The notes: a model not told the origin generated them from the sequence alone. DNA of 64,000 nucleotides from Eonycteris spelaea (GCA_003508835.1 PUFA01000164.1:2542001-2606000); one strand, 5' to 3'. Numbered from the stretch's first letter, positions 12,425-24,615 are shown. Made by a program: numbers and translations.

Positions 12425-12572
12425 GTGCTCATGAGAAGCAAGAAATAAAAAAGAAGAAAATTGAAAAAGCAGTATCTAATGTGCATCCTCCTGCTACTTC
12501 TGCTTGTAAGCCTTCTGCAGACCAGATCAGACAAAGTGTCAGACATTCTCTCAAAGATATTCTTATGAAAAG
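12425..12572 (+). CDS. PHF3: PHF3 exon: start of TFIIS-like central domain
   Basis: The acceptor is AATCAG. Two bases complete the split Ser codon, then AHEKQEIKKKKIEKA and, after a short linker, SADQIRQSVRHSLKDILMKR, the first helices of the TFIIS central-like domain. This domain in PHF3 and its relatives (DIDO1, SPOCD1) resembles the Pol II-binding domain of TFIIS. The donor is AAAAG|GTAACA, phase 2. The intron to the next exon is only 80 bp (12573-12652). Confidence 0.94.
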
Positions 12573-12652
12573 GTAACACACATTCTTGTTGTAAAATGTC
12601 GAATAATAAATTTCATGTAGTTGAAAAATAATTGAATTACTCTAATTTTAAG

Positions 12653-12809
12653 ACTTACAGACTCAAATCTGAAGGTACCAGAGGAAAAGGCAGCAAAAGT
12701 TGCCACAAAAATTGAAAAAGAGCTTTTCTCTTTTTTTCGGGACACTGATGCTAAATATAAGAACAAATATAGAAGTTTGATGTTCAATCTGAAAGACCCT
12801 AAAAACAAT
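12653..12809 (+). CDS. PHF3: PHF3 exon: TFIIS-like central domain, middle
   Basis: The split codon AG|A gives Arg, then LTDSNLKVPEEKAAKVATKI, KELFSFFRDTD and KYKNKYRSLMFNLKDPKNN. The last is the most conserved core of the TFIIS-M family. The acceptor is the AAG at 12650-12652. The CAG at 12658-12660 looks stronger but would shift the frame. The donor is AAT|GTAAGT at 12810, a strong site. Complete, no lesion. Confidence 0.95.
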
Positions 12810-13939
12810 GTAAGTATGTTTTGTTCATGTTCATAGAAATTTATGCTTCCATAAATTACAGTAGATCTATAATTTATTTCTGGGAGTAAGATCATGTAAT
12901 TTTAATAAAGTCTTTTGTTACTAAACTGAGTTATGAATTCTGCATGATAGTGACTAGTGTTATGCAATGAATCTATTAAAATGTAAAAAACTAAATCTTT
13001 ATGTGAATTTTTTTATCCCTAGTTTAATCCAGTTTATTAAAAAAAAAACAACTCATGTATTTTTCAAAATCTGTTAAACTAAAATTGCTAACACTGTATT
13101 AATACTTCTGGTTTAAACCTGAAAATAAAGCTATACTCTTTAAGAAAGTAAATTACATAAATTAGCAGTGGAGTAAACATTAATTGAACCCTTAATGTTT
13201 TCCTGGGATTTCTTATTTGGGACTTGGAATCTAAAAGTTGTGTGTATAGATGCAAACTACTTGCATATTTGCTTAACTTTTACAAAGTTTTCACATAAGT
13301 GATAGCAGTTTGTCAATCTGTATAATGATATTTCCTTAGTATGTGATTTTAGGTATTTTCTTGAAGTATACTAACAGCTACTTAAGAGAATTCTACATTG
13401 TACAATATGCCATTATGGTCCAGGGGTTAGGTTATTTCTTGAATTATATTATCTGGAAACTTTATTTCAGTTAATAAATATTTCCTTTAGATTTCTTTCT
13501 TGCAGTTGGTTCTTTGCTTTGGAGTTCCCTCCAAACCTGTTAGATTGGTAAACATATGAAATTTTTAAAATATAAAAGACATCACATTTAGTAAAGTTCT
13601 TTTATACAGTACCTTGCTATACTATATAGGTTGGCTATTATGACAGAATGTGTCCTTGGGAAGACTTCATACAACTTTCGCATAGGCATTGTAATGATTC
13701 TATTGTACATGCTTCTTTATGTTTTGATTTTTATATGAAATGTATATTTTTCTGCCTTATGTGATAGGTTCCTAGACTACAAGGCTGTCATTTATTCTCT
13801 TGGTAGCAGGCAATATGTAAATCATAAAACATCTAAATCAAATTTCAAAATTTCATCTTTATTTATTACAGGTTTCTGTACAGTAACTTCTCTTTTAAAT
13901 TTTTTTTTCCCTTTCCCTTCCCATTTTTAATACTTCCAG
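12810..13939 (+). other. PHF3: PHF3 intron
   Basis: 1.1 kb of AT-rich intron. No repeat or coding signal that I can name. The T- and C-rich tract before the acceptor at 13940 is a good polypyrimidine region. Confidence 0.5.
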
Positions 13940-14056
13940 ATATTGTTTAAAAAAGTACTGAAAGGAGAAGTAACTCCTGATCATCTAATAAGGATGAGTC
14001 CAGAAGAACTGGCTTCTAAAGAGTTAGCTGCTTGGAGACGAAGAGAAAACAGACAT
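13940..14056 (+). CDS. PHF3: PHF3 exon: TFIIS-like central domain, end
   Basis: 39 codons in phase 0: ILFKKVLKGEVTPDHLIRMS, then PEELASKELAAWRRRENRH. MSPEELASKELAAWR is the signature that closes TFIIS central domains. Acceptor ACTTCCAG, donor CAT|GTAAGA. No lesion. Confidence 0.95.
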
Positions 14057-15728
14057 GTAAGATTGGCTATTAATATGTGTTTGACTATATCAGAGCCTAT
14101 ATTTTTTCAGCCTTCTAGTTACTTATCCTTCATTAAGTTGGTTCTTAAATTCTGTTTTTCATTTTTCTTGATCTCTGCTGCTTTTTTGTCATTTTCTCAA
14201 ATTATCAGGTTATATAAATACTTTGTGATTTGTTATATAATTTGTAAATCAGAAGGATGAGGAAATCACATCTTTCCTTAATCATATCTGTATTTTTCAG
14301 GAGCCCAATTTGAAGGTATTATGAATATCGATAAGTTGTAGAGCCAGATTAAGTCAGAATGAAAATTTTGCAGGTTTATAATCTCTTATTAATCAGAGTT
14401 TCAATGCCAAAAATTCTGAAAAATAAGTTTTTTTCTATAATAAATAAATTTATTGATGAAGCCTGACCTGAATTGTCATGTCTGAATGTTTATATTCACA
14501 GAAATAGTGTGCATTTAATTAAGTAGCACCATCCCAGACCTAACTGGAGCGTTTTTTTAACATATATAATGTGTGTACCATATTGCATTTTTAAAACTAA
14601 ACAATTCTGAAAGTCACCAATGCCAAGAGTTTTCATTTGGGAGTTGTAACTTGAAATACCTTTAAAGATTAAGTGAATCTGTGACTTAGAGTTATTGTGA
14701 CAGTGAGATTAGCCACATCATCCACTGTTTTTATTACAGTGGCCTCAGAATATTCGGCCTTTATTGTAGAAAACACTGGTTACTTAGAGTTTATATTAAC
14801 TAGATGTGATTTACCTGATTCTTTTCTCCATAATATTTACTTGCATCTTAGGTATTAAGCCGCCAAATCTAGTTTAAAGCATCTGAGGCATTGATATGAT
14901 GTATTATACCGCTTCACATATTTCTTCAATTTTACCCTGAGTAATTTCTCCTGTTCTTTGATTTTGAAAGCAGTATCATGTCCTCTTTTATTTGTCTCCT
15001 CCGTATCCCTCTCTTCTGCTTTGAAACTGGCTGCGGGTATAATCTGCATTGGAGACCAGCTTGTTTTTTCTTTAGGTCATTTCTTTCTTTAAAGGATGGT
15101 TTACACTTAAGACGAGATAAATGACCAGACCCATCTTTACCTTCCTGAACCCATTCCACTCTCAGCTACCTTTTTTTAGTTCTTGCTACACTTGCTTAAT
15201 TACTGTGTTCTGCTGCTGAGGTTGTTCAACTGTGAATTATCATTGCGATAAAGTATACTCAGTCAGGAGACAACTGATAGTGGACTACCTGATAATTTTT
15301 GATGTTTTGAGTAGTAGTAAACTTCATACGGTTGTATGCAATGTTAGAACATCAAGTTAGGAATCTAAGTAGAAGTCAGTTTTCAGGTCCCTGTGGCAGC
15401 TGCTAAAATACTAAATTGGAAAGCAGATTTTAAATACCATGTTTTATCATTAAGCAAATTATATCATACTTTAGGTGCCTCTAGTTAATGTACATGTGAA
15501 CTTCTCAAGGCTGTAACATGGGGTCCATTCTTATAACCCCAGCACTCCAAATCATCTCTGGTATATGTAAGTACTCAGTATATGTTTGTTGTTTGAGAGA
15601 GCACCTAAAGATTAAAAATCATCTATAATGATGCTTTGTATTTTTAGATAAGTTCTTATTTTGTAAAACTGTACATTTGGCAATATATTTTTAATTGCAA
15701 AGTATTCCTTTAAAATATTTCCTGTTAG
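14057..15728 (+). other. PHF3: PHF3 intron
   Basis: 1.7 kb. I see no coding exon and no repeat I can name with confidence. ORFs of 60-105 codons here lack conserved protein character. Confidence 0.5.
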
Positions 15729-15860
15729 ACCATAGAGATGATTGAGAAAGAGCAGAGAGAAGTAGAAAGACGGCCAATCACAAAAATAACTCATAAAGGC
15801 GAAATAGAAATTGAAAGTGATGCTCCAATGAAAGAACAGGAGGCACCCATGGAGATTCAG
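15729..15860 (+). CDS. PHF3: PHF3 exon: charged linker after the TFIIS-like domain
   Basis: 44 codons in phase 0: TIEMIEKEQREVERRPITKI, THKGEIEIESDAPMKEQEAP, MEIQ. The first part extends the terminal helix of the TFIIS-like domain, as in the family. Acceptor CCTGTTAG, donor CAG|GTAAAA. No lesion. Confidence 0.95.
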
Positions 15861-16431
15861 GTAAAAATAATAAAAATGTCATATTTTATAGTGCTCAACG
15901 CATGAAGATTCAGAAAAGGTTTATTTGTCTAACGTTCTTAAAGTAGAAAGGAGAATTTAAAAAAATGTATATATTTTAAAGTATCCTATTGTATTTGTTC
16001 AATGGTTTTTTGAGAGTGTTTTAAGTATTATTTATCTAGTATGCAGACTATGTGCTCCACAGGCATCTGTTAAGCACTTGTTAAAATGTAGATTCCTGGG
16101 GTCTCTATGACTTAGCGAATTTCTTAGTAGGCCTTGAAATCTGTAGGTGCTTTGTTAGGTGGACTGTAGTTTGAGAGCTGGTGCAGCTTCTTATTTTCAA
16201 ATATCAGTGAGAAAATAATATGAAATCTTGTTAGATGCCATGAAGAATGAGGATTAAGTTTTGCTTTAAGTCAGTTATTACCTACATTTATTTTTTAAAG
16301 AAATGGTGAAAAACAATCTATGAATGGAACAGTTTCATATTCGGAAAATGTCAATATGAAATATAAGTTGATTTTAGTGATTGAGGCCAAATTTTATCTG
16401 CTAAAACTAATTTTACACTCACTTTTGTCAG
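15861..16431 (+). other. PHF3: PHF3 intron
   Basis: 571 bp of AT-rich intron. I see nothing in it beyond the splice signals. Confidence 0.5.
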
Positions 16432-16567
16432 GAACCTACAGCTAATAAGTCATTGGAGAAGATAGAAGGATCTGAGAAACAAAAAGAAGAGGTTGACTCC
16501 ATGTCCAAAGATACTACTAGTCAGCACAGACAGCATCTTTTTGATCTTAACTGCAAAATTTGCATAG
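16432..16567 (+). CDS. PHF3: PHF3 exon: linker with conserved CXXC-like segment
   Basis: 45 codons plus one base: EPTANKSLEKIEGSEKQKEE, then MSKDTTSQHRQHLFDLNCKI and CI. The NCKICIG motif recalls a zinc-binding knuckle, with DLNCKIC as the first Cys pair, and is conserved in PHF3. Whether it binds metal is not shown by this exon. Donor ATAG|GTAAAT, phase 1 (Gly). Confidence 0.94.
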
Positions 16568-16964
16568 GTAAATGGAAATTTTTTCTTCCTAAAATGTTGC
16601 TGTCATATGGAGAGGGGCTACTTGTATTCATAATGTAAGGGTTTTGTTTTCCCAGTATTGGTAGTGAAGCAACCACCCACTCCCTTTGATGAGTAGCACA
16701 TTTTTTGTGTGACTGTTCTTCAGAGTTGGTGTACAGTTTGAAACTATGGTATTTACTATCTAGAATTAATTGTGTTTTATAAGATCTGAACTTACCAACT
16801 CAGGGTCAGATGACTAAAATTTGATCATTAGATAGACATCAGAAATTGTAGGCAGTGGTGATGGTACTGTTGTTTACTAAGTGAAGGGGTGAAATAACAT
16901 TTATATTGTATTATTATTATATATAACAAATGAAAGAAATCAAGTTACCTTTTTCTAGTATTCT

Positions 16965-18060
16965 TATCTTCAGTCATTTATTCAATAAATGTTTATTGAG
17001 TTCTTATTCCTTGCCCTAGTACTTTTCTGGTGCAGGGAATATAGTGGTGAAAAAGTCAGATGTTATCCAGGCTTTAAGAGAAACTGTATAGCTAATGAGA
17101 AAGAAAGGCAGGTGAGGAATTTAGTTACAAAAGTATAGTTGTTATAAATGTCTTTGGGTAGCAGGAAGACCTAGCCTAGACTGGAGGTGGGAGGGCAGTG
17201 TTAGAGAAGGCTTGGCTGAGGATTTGACATTTAAGCTGTGATTTGAAGGTTGAATAGTGTGCCTGCAAAGAGAGAGAAGACTAGTCTAAATATTGGGGAT
17301 GGCATGTGTTTGAATTTAATTCAAGGAGGAAAGACGCAAATGCTTTGTTTGAAGAGGTATTGAGAAATCAGATTTCATAGTATCTTATAGCTATTGCCTT
17401 TTAGACTTCAGGTTGTAACTTAATACTAGTAGTGAAATCTACTTAGTGACTAGCTAAGTTTGTTTATTTCAAGAACAAACAAAAACAGAATAGTAAATAT
17501 TATGGTGAACTGTACTTAGAAAGATAAGTATGGTTTTTTGAAACTTTAGTTCTAGTTATTCAAAGTTCTCACATGCACATATATATATACACACATATAC
17601 ATAAAGTGTATATGCAGATGCACAGATACTCTTCTAAGTAATGCATGTAATGGATCATGATATATTACTTTAGAGATCATAATCAAAAATACAAAAAGCT
17701 ACTTTTGTAGGCTACATTAAGATTTTGGTTTTTTATCTAAAAGCAATAGATAGTGAGTGACTAAAGCATTTTTAGCAGGGGAACGACATGATAACATTGG
17801 AATTTTATGAGGGTATCTCTGACTTCGAGTAGAGATTACAGTGGAAGAAGCCAGTAGAGAAAAGAGGGAGACTGGATAAGAGGAAGCTTTTACAGTAGTC
17901 CAAGTGGGAGATGATAATATTTTAATTAGTGTGGTAGTATTGGAGATGGAAATAAGTAGGAGCTTTGAGAAAATTAAGTTAAATAATATTGACATATGTT
18001 GGAGATTGACTGGAGTAGGGCCTAAGAAATGGGGGTGTGTTCAGGAAGTTTAAATTTATA
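16965..18060 (-). mobile_element. L2 LINE relic
   Basis: The + strand begins with the antisense L2 end (CATTTATTCAATAAATGTTT, then GTGCAGGGAATATAGTG). It continues with CTTGGCTGAGGATTTGACAT and, after a poorly matching middle, GGGGAACGACATGATA and TACAGTAGTCCAAGTGGGAG. The middle includes AC/AT-rich sequence that may be inserted. Orientation and family are from memory of the L2 consensus. Confidence 0.6.
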
Positions 18061-19024
18061 TTCAGTTTATTGGTAAAGATAGAGGATCAAGAGTTTTTAA
18101 GATTCTAGAGATGTGGCTTTCAATTTTAATTTTTTCTTGTAGTATGCTAAAAGAATGATATATACCTTGATCAGTAACATGAAAAATTTTTTAGGTTAGT
18201 TGATAGGCTGCTCTCCATCATTGTATTATAAGTTAAGTAATTTTTCTGTAATAAAAATAATTATATCTTCTCAAAATTAAGTATATTCACGTATTTTGCA
18301 TTCTGTACAATGGCAAAGACTAAAAGGGCAGATGTTTTTAAACATTGTTAACTCTAAAGAAAGCTATCCATGGTATAATAGTATTTTTAAGTATACCCAT
18401 TTAGTTGTTTTATCTGGGAAAAATCTTAATAAAAATACTCATAGTTATTTCTGTTAATTTTAATCATCTCTATGGGAATATTTCAGTAAATTTAATAGTA
18501 GCACACAAAAACATTGGTTAAATATTCCTAGACCTGACCTGTTTTCAGAATGTTCGAGTGATTTTTATCCTTCTTGTTGCTGTAGATGAAAGCCAATGTC
18601 ATTTTCTAAACTTTACTAATATTTTTCATGTTTAGTAACTAAGTAGTGCTGCACTATGCCTATATGTCATGAACTGCTGCTATAGGTAACACAAAATAGG
18701 ATACAGATTTGTTTTACTCAGTTCCTCAAGTTATTTAGCAAGACTGTTGAAATTTGGTGTAATTTAGTTTAAAAAATTCCTAGGGAATCAAGAAACCTAT
18801 TTTAGGTTCTGGTTAAAATGTTTCATTTCAGCTTGTCTGAGTTGCTTAGCATCCTCTTTTCCTAATTTTTCACATCAATAAGAGAGGTGTAATGTAACTC
18901 AGTATGAAATGATGATGGTTAAAAATTACCTCAGGAAATGTATGGTTATACAGTGAGGAAAACTGATTAACTTTAGAAATGAAGGTAAACTAAGTTATAG
19001 AAATTTCAGTTTACAAAAATAGTT

Positions 19025-19280
19025 AATTTTTTAATTTTTGTTATTTTTTTAACCAACACCTCCCCCCCCCGCCCACACACTTCCACCCCTGACCTACGAA
19101 TATTGCCGTCTCCCCTTAAGAAGTGGATCACTGAAGGCAGGGTGTCTCCTCCCATGCACTCACGGCGCACACCTGGGGCCTGGCGCGCTGGGGTATGGGC
19201 CATGGCTCCGCTGAGGCTCGAACGCAGGACCTTTTGCATGTAAAGCAGATGTGCTAACCACTACTCTATGGAACCACCCT
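19025..19280 (-). mobile_element. tRNA-derived SINE with intact target-site duplication
   Basis: Read on the - strand from 19280: a tRNA-like head with ATAGAGTAGTGGTTAGC (box A-like) and GCGTTCGAGCC (box B-like). A GC-rich body follows with AGCGCGCCAGGCCCCAGG, then a G-run near 19063-19071 and an A-rich tail at 19025-19056. The 11-bp direct repeat CAAAAATAGTT occurs at 19014-19020/19021-19024 and at 19281-19291 with no mismatch, so the insertion is recent. It may correspond to the megabat MEG-T2 family; I cannot confirm this by alignment. Confidence 0.88.
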
Positions 19281-19315
19281 CAAAAATAGTTTATTTTGAT
19301 GTCTTCTGGCTTTAG

Positions 19316-19511
19316 GTCGAATGGCACCACCTGTAGATGATCTTTCTCCAAAAAAAGTGAAAGTTGTTGTTGGAGTATCTCGAAAACATTCAGACAATGA
19401 GGCAGAAAGTATAGCAGATGCATTGTCTTCAACCTCAAATATTTTGGCTTCTGAATTCTTTGAGGAGGAGAAACAAGAATCTCCGAAGTCAACATTCTCT
19501 CCTGCTCCACG
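19316..19511 (+). CDS. PHF3: PHF3 exon: linker before the SPOC domain
   Basis: Two bases complete Gly, then RMAPPVDDLSPKKVKVVVGV, SRKHSDNEAESIADALSS and FEEEKQESPKSTFSPAP. Acceptor TGGCTTTAG, donor CACG|GTAATT, phase 2. The exon is intact although a SINE inserted just upstream of it. Only about 35 bp of original intron, including the 24 bp next to the acceptor, separate SINE from exon. Confidence 0.95.
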
Positions 19512-19996
19512 GTAATTTTCTCTTAGTCATAATTTCTCTAATAATCACTGCAGATATTTTGCCAACTTATACTTGGAGATCTTCAAAAATGAAAAGCGAT
19601 GTATATCTTAACCTTTCTTTTGACAAAGTAATTGTACCTTCTTATACTTGAAACTAATTGAGATAAAAGAACAAGACTGTGAAAGTTAGTTTAGAGGTTT
19701 GAATGCATAGGGACTTGACTTTAAGACTCCCTTAATTTATGTTAGTCTTAGGAGACAGGAGAAAGGCCATTGAAGAAAAATTGTTTGCACTTCTCTGGAC
19801 ATTAGTTCACCTAAGCCAACTGTCCAAATATGAGTATAATTTTATAAAGTGAAACTGTAAACTCTTGATGATTCAAGAGTAGCCTTTATCTGTCTTTCTT
19901 GATGTGCTAAAATAGAAATAATTGGTGACTTAGTAGAAAATGCATTTATTTATGATTATATCTTTAGGCTGAAAACTTTTTAATGTCATTTTTTAG
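19512..19996 (+). other. PHF3: PHF3 intron
   Basis: 485 bp of AT-rich intron. Nothing noticed beyond the splice signals. Confidence 0.5.
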
Positions 19997-20144
19997 TCCA
20001 GAGATGCCTGGAACTGTTGAAGTTGAATCTACATTCCTAGCTCGATTGAACTTCATCTGGAAAGGTTTTATCAACATGCCTTCTGTGGCAAAATTTGTTA
20101 CCAAAGCCTACCCAGTGTCTGGTTCCCCTGAATACTTGACAGAG
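19997..20144 (+). CDS. PHF3: PHF3 exon: SPOC domain, N-terminal part
   Basis: After the split Arg codon it reads PEMPGTVEVESTFLARLNFI, WKGFINMPSVAKFVTKAYPV and SGSPEYLTE. WKGFINMPSVAKF is the first strand-helix unit of the SPOC fold, which in PHF3 binds the phosphorylated Pol II C-terminal domain. Acceptor ATTTTTTAG, donor GAG|GTACTA. No lesion. Confidence 0.95.
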
Positions 20145-22071
20145 GTACTAACTTTTCTGCTCTTGTGTCTGGATTGATGTATGTGTTTCTGAAAGCAGTA
20201 GGCGAGGAAACAACATAATAAAATAATAAAAATATTAAATAATAAAAATATTTTCACTCATAATAAAAGTATTTACTGACAATGATCCTTAAACCAGTCA
20301 ATTAATGGAATTATGAGTTCCCAAATGCAGTTTTAGAACTGTGCTCTGAAAATGTTAAATCCACTTGTCTACTCTCCAAGATGTACTTATTATTTCACTA
20401 TGTCAGATAATTAAAATTAATGAGAGTCTGCATGGATATCCAAGATTTTCTTTAAATACATACTATTGCCTTAAGGAGATTTTTCATTATTAACAGGCCT
20501 TCTAATTTCCCTACTACTTATGCTTCCCCAGGTTCATGCTATATTTCTTCCCTGCCTATTTCCATGAACGAGATCTAGACTATAGTTGAAACTTCACAGC
20601 TAGTTGGCAGTCGCATGAGACCAATGACCATAGTTGCTGCGGTGGTACCCTTGGTTGGTTTTATAACTGAGGAAATGGGAAGGAACTAATTGTGCAATAT
20701 TTATGGAAAATAGGCAGATGTAGTATTATGATAAATAAGTCTGACATTACATTATTTGAACTATTTTTGAGAAAGTTTTTATTTTTCTTTTTATACAGAA
20801 GAAAAATAAGTCAGTACTCAATGTACTGTATTTTTGTTGAGATTATATTTTGCTATTAATTATGTCCATATCTAACATTAACCTTTTCCATTCTCAGTCC
20901 AGAGACTATAAAGGCAAAAATTAAAAAAAAAATTTTAATATTTCAGAAAGCCTAAATCATATATATGATTGTTCTTTTTAAGATTACCATAAGAATGCAT
21001 TTGAATTAGGCTGAAATTAGTTTAACTCAATAATGTTGCTTATCTAATGTTAATCAGTTTAGCAGTTGTGTTTTTGATTAAACAACCTAATTATTACTTA
21101 TAGTTTTTCTTGGCAAATAATTTTTTAGAAATGTCAATTTTATAAATGGGTGATACTCTTCTTTTTGAACAAACCTCTTTAGAATTCACTCTTTCATCAG
21201 TCCATGGTGAACATAATAACTCTTTTAAAATGAAGAATTAAGTCCTGAACTTTGGAACCCTTTTGATTTTAAACATAATTATTATTCCCCTTTCTGAGTC
21301 AGTTTCTATGTGATTGTTTTCCAGAATTCCTCTTCAACTTTCTATGTATTTTAGTTTGCTTGGGACAACCCCAAATAAATATTTAAAGCAATAATAATTT
21401 AAATAAACTTAACTGAATTTAATATCAGTTAATTATATTTTTTGTGATTTTCCTAAGTCTTCATGAAAAATGGAAGTATACTGATTAAAGTTTGAAATAT
21501 TCCTAATGGCACAGTTCTTAATTGATTTCATATGTAATCATCTGTTTTCAGGAAAATTGTGTCTGTTAAAAAAAATGAAACATGTTATTCAATGTTTTCC
21601 TTTTCTGTGTAAAAATATACCCTGTTATCAAACTTAACTTCTGAAATCAGCTGTTACTGATTAAGGCATATCCCTGCCCACTAACACCGGAACAAAAAAA
21701 AAAAAGGTGGGTGGTGGGAGGGGAAAGACAGTCTCCCCTGATATTCTTGAAGCTGTTGTATTCTTGTGGATTGTCACTGTGGTATGCTTGCCACTACTTT
21801 TCTTTCCTGTGCCTTCCCTTCCTGCTGAGAACTGACATGACCTCAGATTATTTCTTTATTTTGGTCTTTTATCTCAGTCATTTGGAATTGACATTTGAGG
21901 TAAAGGCTAATTGCTCTCTCTCTGCATTCTTATGTTCTCAGATACATTTCATAATCTTTTTATTTACTTATTTTTTACCATTTTAAATTAGTCATAGAGC
22001 TAAATTTGTATGAATCATGAATATTGTAATAAATGTATTCTGTATACATTGATCACCTTTTTTTACCACAG
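20145..22071 (+). other. PHF3: PHF3 intron
   Basis: 1.9 kb of AT-rich intron. A short AATAAAAATATT-type tandem repeat occurs near 20216-20255, and an A-run then a G-rich patch at 21691-21724. I see no coding exon in it. Confidence 0.5.
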
Positions 22072-22161
22072 GATCTACCAGATAGTATTCAAGTAGGTGG
22101 CAGAATATCACCTCAGACAGTTTGGGATTATGTGGAAAAAATTAAAGCATCAGGAACGAAG
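22072..22161 (+). CDS. PHF3: PHF3 exon: SPOC domain, middle
   Basis: 30 codons in phase 0: DLPDSIQVGGRISPQTVWDY, VEKIKASGTK. GGRISPQTVWDYVEKI is a typical SPOC helix that follows the GR loop. Acceptor TACCACAG, donor AAG|GTAAGG. No lesion. Confidence 0.95.
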
Positions 22162-24208
22162 GTAAGGAAAACTTTTTTCATTATACAAGACTGAGAGAAT
22201 ATTTGAAAAGTAAACCATTAAGAGTTCTTATGCAAGATCTCCTGGGACGAGCCAGTACAAGTTCTAAATCTAAAGAATACGCCTAACAAAACTGAGCTAA
22301 AGCCATTTGCTAAGGCTCAAAACATTTCTGGGTACCTCTACTTTCTGGTATTCTGGTATGCTTTCTCAGTGACTTCAGTCAGTGTTTTGTTAGAAATATT
22401 TAAAGTAAATTTTGAGATTCATCCTGGAATTTTGCCTTGCTTTGATTAGAGACATTTGTTTTAGTTAGGGCATAGGCTAAGCCACTGTAACAAAGAAGTC
22501 CTAAAATATAATGTCTCAAAAAATATGGTTTGTTTTTTGTTAGGTAGGTAGGCCATTCAGGGTGGTTCAGTGGCTCTGGTTCTACAAGATCATTAAGAGA
22601 CCAGCCTTCTTCTGTCTTGTTATTTTGCTGGTTCTAAGAGTCTTTGCCAATCAGACATGTTCAAAGCTAACTTAACACCAAATGGGAAAATACGAAGAAT
22701 GTCTGTACAATTGTTTTTAAAGCAAGATCTAGAAATTGCAGTTACCATTTCACTTCCTCTGACTTCCATTGGTAAGAGTTTAGTCTCATAGCCTTACATA
22801 GCCTCTAAGAAGGCTGGGAAGTATAATCTCTGGAAATGTAATCTATTGGCCGTGTACTCAGCTAAAAAGTTAAGGGCTTCTCTTTGTAATAGGAGAAAGA
22901 GAAGAGTGATAATTAATAGCCTCTATCACAATAATATTTCTCTCTCTCTACTTTCTATCATTTCTTAACTAATAGTACACTACTACACAGGAAAATTAAT
23001 CGTTAGAAGAAATCATTTTTCCCTCCAAGGATAATACCTAGCATATTAGAGACACTTAAAAAATAAATCTTGAATGAGAAAACTTTAATTTTTTATCTCT
23101 TTAGGATTATTAGAAGTCTCTAGTAAGAAGTAATCCAAAATACATAATCTTAAACTGAAAATATTTTTTTCCAAAATAGATTTTAAAATTTAAACTGATA
23201 GTGTTAAAATACACATAAACTTTGAAGCACTATACAAGATTTACTGTATTTATTTTCTGTCACTTTCTCATGATAGCAAAAGTCATGGGGAAGTATTAGA
23301 AGTTTTTCTCTTGCATATTTTGGGAATCACTCTTGATCTATGCATGTATTACTGCCAACACTTTATTTTATGCCTCCATCTTGAACTGACTGAAACATTA
23401 TAATAGTCGTTACCTCTAAAAGAGGACAGTTAAAATGACAGATTTTATTTTATAAGAGGTAGAGCCATAGTTCAACTCATTCACGTGTTTCCTGGAGGAT
23501 CTTGCATCAGTTTAAACTTTGCAACAGATCTGGCTCTCTATATTTTGACTATGTACCTTCATTAAAAAGCATTTTTTTTCATTACCAAATTAATATCAAA
23601 TTGGGACTCTCTTTATTATCTGAAACAAAGCCAAGAACCTAAAGGCAAGCAGATTAGTTCCTGAGTCAGCCAAATGATTTTACAAAATATATAACCTATG
23701 TGTTTTTGAGCTCTTTTCACCCAGCCTGTTTATTCCTAAAATCAATCCCTATAGATTGGATTATCGGTGGATCTGGTTGTTTGTGTATATGTGTACATTG
23801 TAGGGTAGTAGTGGTAGATGCTATTAATTTGCAGTGCTGAGAACACAGGCAGTCCTCTGTGGAGATAATAACATTAGAAATAAGGATATAATATAGATAG
23901 ATATCGAAAGACTTTTGGATTCAAATATCTTCTCTGTCACTGAGAAGTGTGTCACCTTGAACACATTTATTACCTTGGGACTCAGTTTCTTATGGGATAC
24001 TTTCAGATAAATCCATCAATGGGTGAGCAAAGATCTTTTCCTAAGAGTTGTTTACTTTTAGTATTCTTATCTGCATTAAATTGGTAAATCTTGTTATTTT
24101 GTAACCATCATTATAAAATTCAGTAGATTATTACTAGTTGAGAAATGATTCAAAACCAAATTGTTGTTTAGGTTATTATTTTAAACAACCATTTATTTTC
24201 TTGAATAG
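22162..24208 (+). other. PHF3: PHF3 intron with old interspersed repeats
   Basis: 2 kb. About 22455-22905 looks like an old interspersed repeat (CCACTGTAACAAAGAAGTCC at one end, AGAAGGCTGGGAAGTATAAT near the other), class not assigned. About 23915-24000 resembles a sense MIR core (CTTGGGACTCAGTTTCTTAT). Nothing coding. Confidence 0.45.
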
Positions 24209-24404
24209 GAAATTTGTGTGGTTCGCTTCACACCTGTAACTGAAGAAGATCAAATTTCTTATACTTTGCTGTTTGCATACTTCAGTAGTAGAAAGCGGTA
24301 TGGAGTAGCTGCTAACAACATGAAGCAGGTTAAAGATATGTACCTTATTCCCTTGGGTGCCACAGATAAAATTCCACACCCTCTTGTGCCTTTTGATGGA
24401 CCTG
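24209..24404 (+). CDS. PHF3: PHF3 exon: SPOC domain, C-terminal part
   Basis: 65 codons plus one base: EICVVRFTPVTEEDQISYTL, LFAYFSSRKRYGVAANNMKQ, VKDMYLIPLGATDKIPHP, LVPFDGP. It carries the conserved SRKRYGVAANN and KDMYLIPLG strands of SPOC. Acceptor TTGAATAG, donor CCTG|GTAGGT. No lesion. Confidence 0.95.
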
Positions 24405-24615
24405 GTAGGTATATATTTTAATAACAGCGTGATAAAATGGGAGGTGGGACCAGAGTCAAAAAACTGACTCTGCTTTCTCTCTTGGGATCCAGGCCTCTGG
24501 AGCTGACTTGACAGGGAAAGGCACCCATTTAATAGCTTATAATAAATTAGATACAAAAACTTACCCTTGTATAATAACTGAAAGTAACTTAATTGATGTT
24601 TTTGATTTTATGCAG

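Larger units (their letters stand above)
16568..19315 (+). other. PHF3: PHF3 intron with L2 relic and a young tRNA SINE
   Basis: 2.7 kb. An antisense L2 relic lies at about 16965-18060, a short AC/AT-rich stretch near 17575-17605, and a tRNA-derived SINE at 19025-19280. The SINE ends 35 bp upstream of the next exon. The rest is AT-rich without a signal I can name. Confidence 0.6.

Noticed and set aside
12653..12661. Acceptor at CAG 12658-12660 as the exon start
   Set aside because: It would break the frame of the conserved TFIIS-like domain.
13943..14260. ORF of 105 codons taken as a gene
   Set aside because: Only 13940-14056 is exon; the rest is read-through into the intron past a good donor.
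24176..24556. A 126-codon ORF on -
   Set aside because: Shadow of the PHF3 SPOC exon on the other strand.
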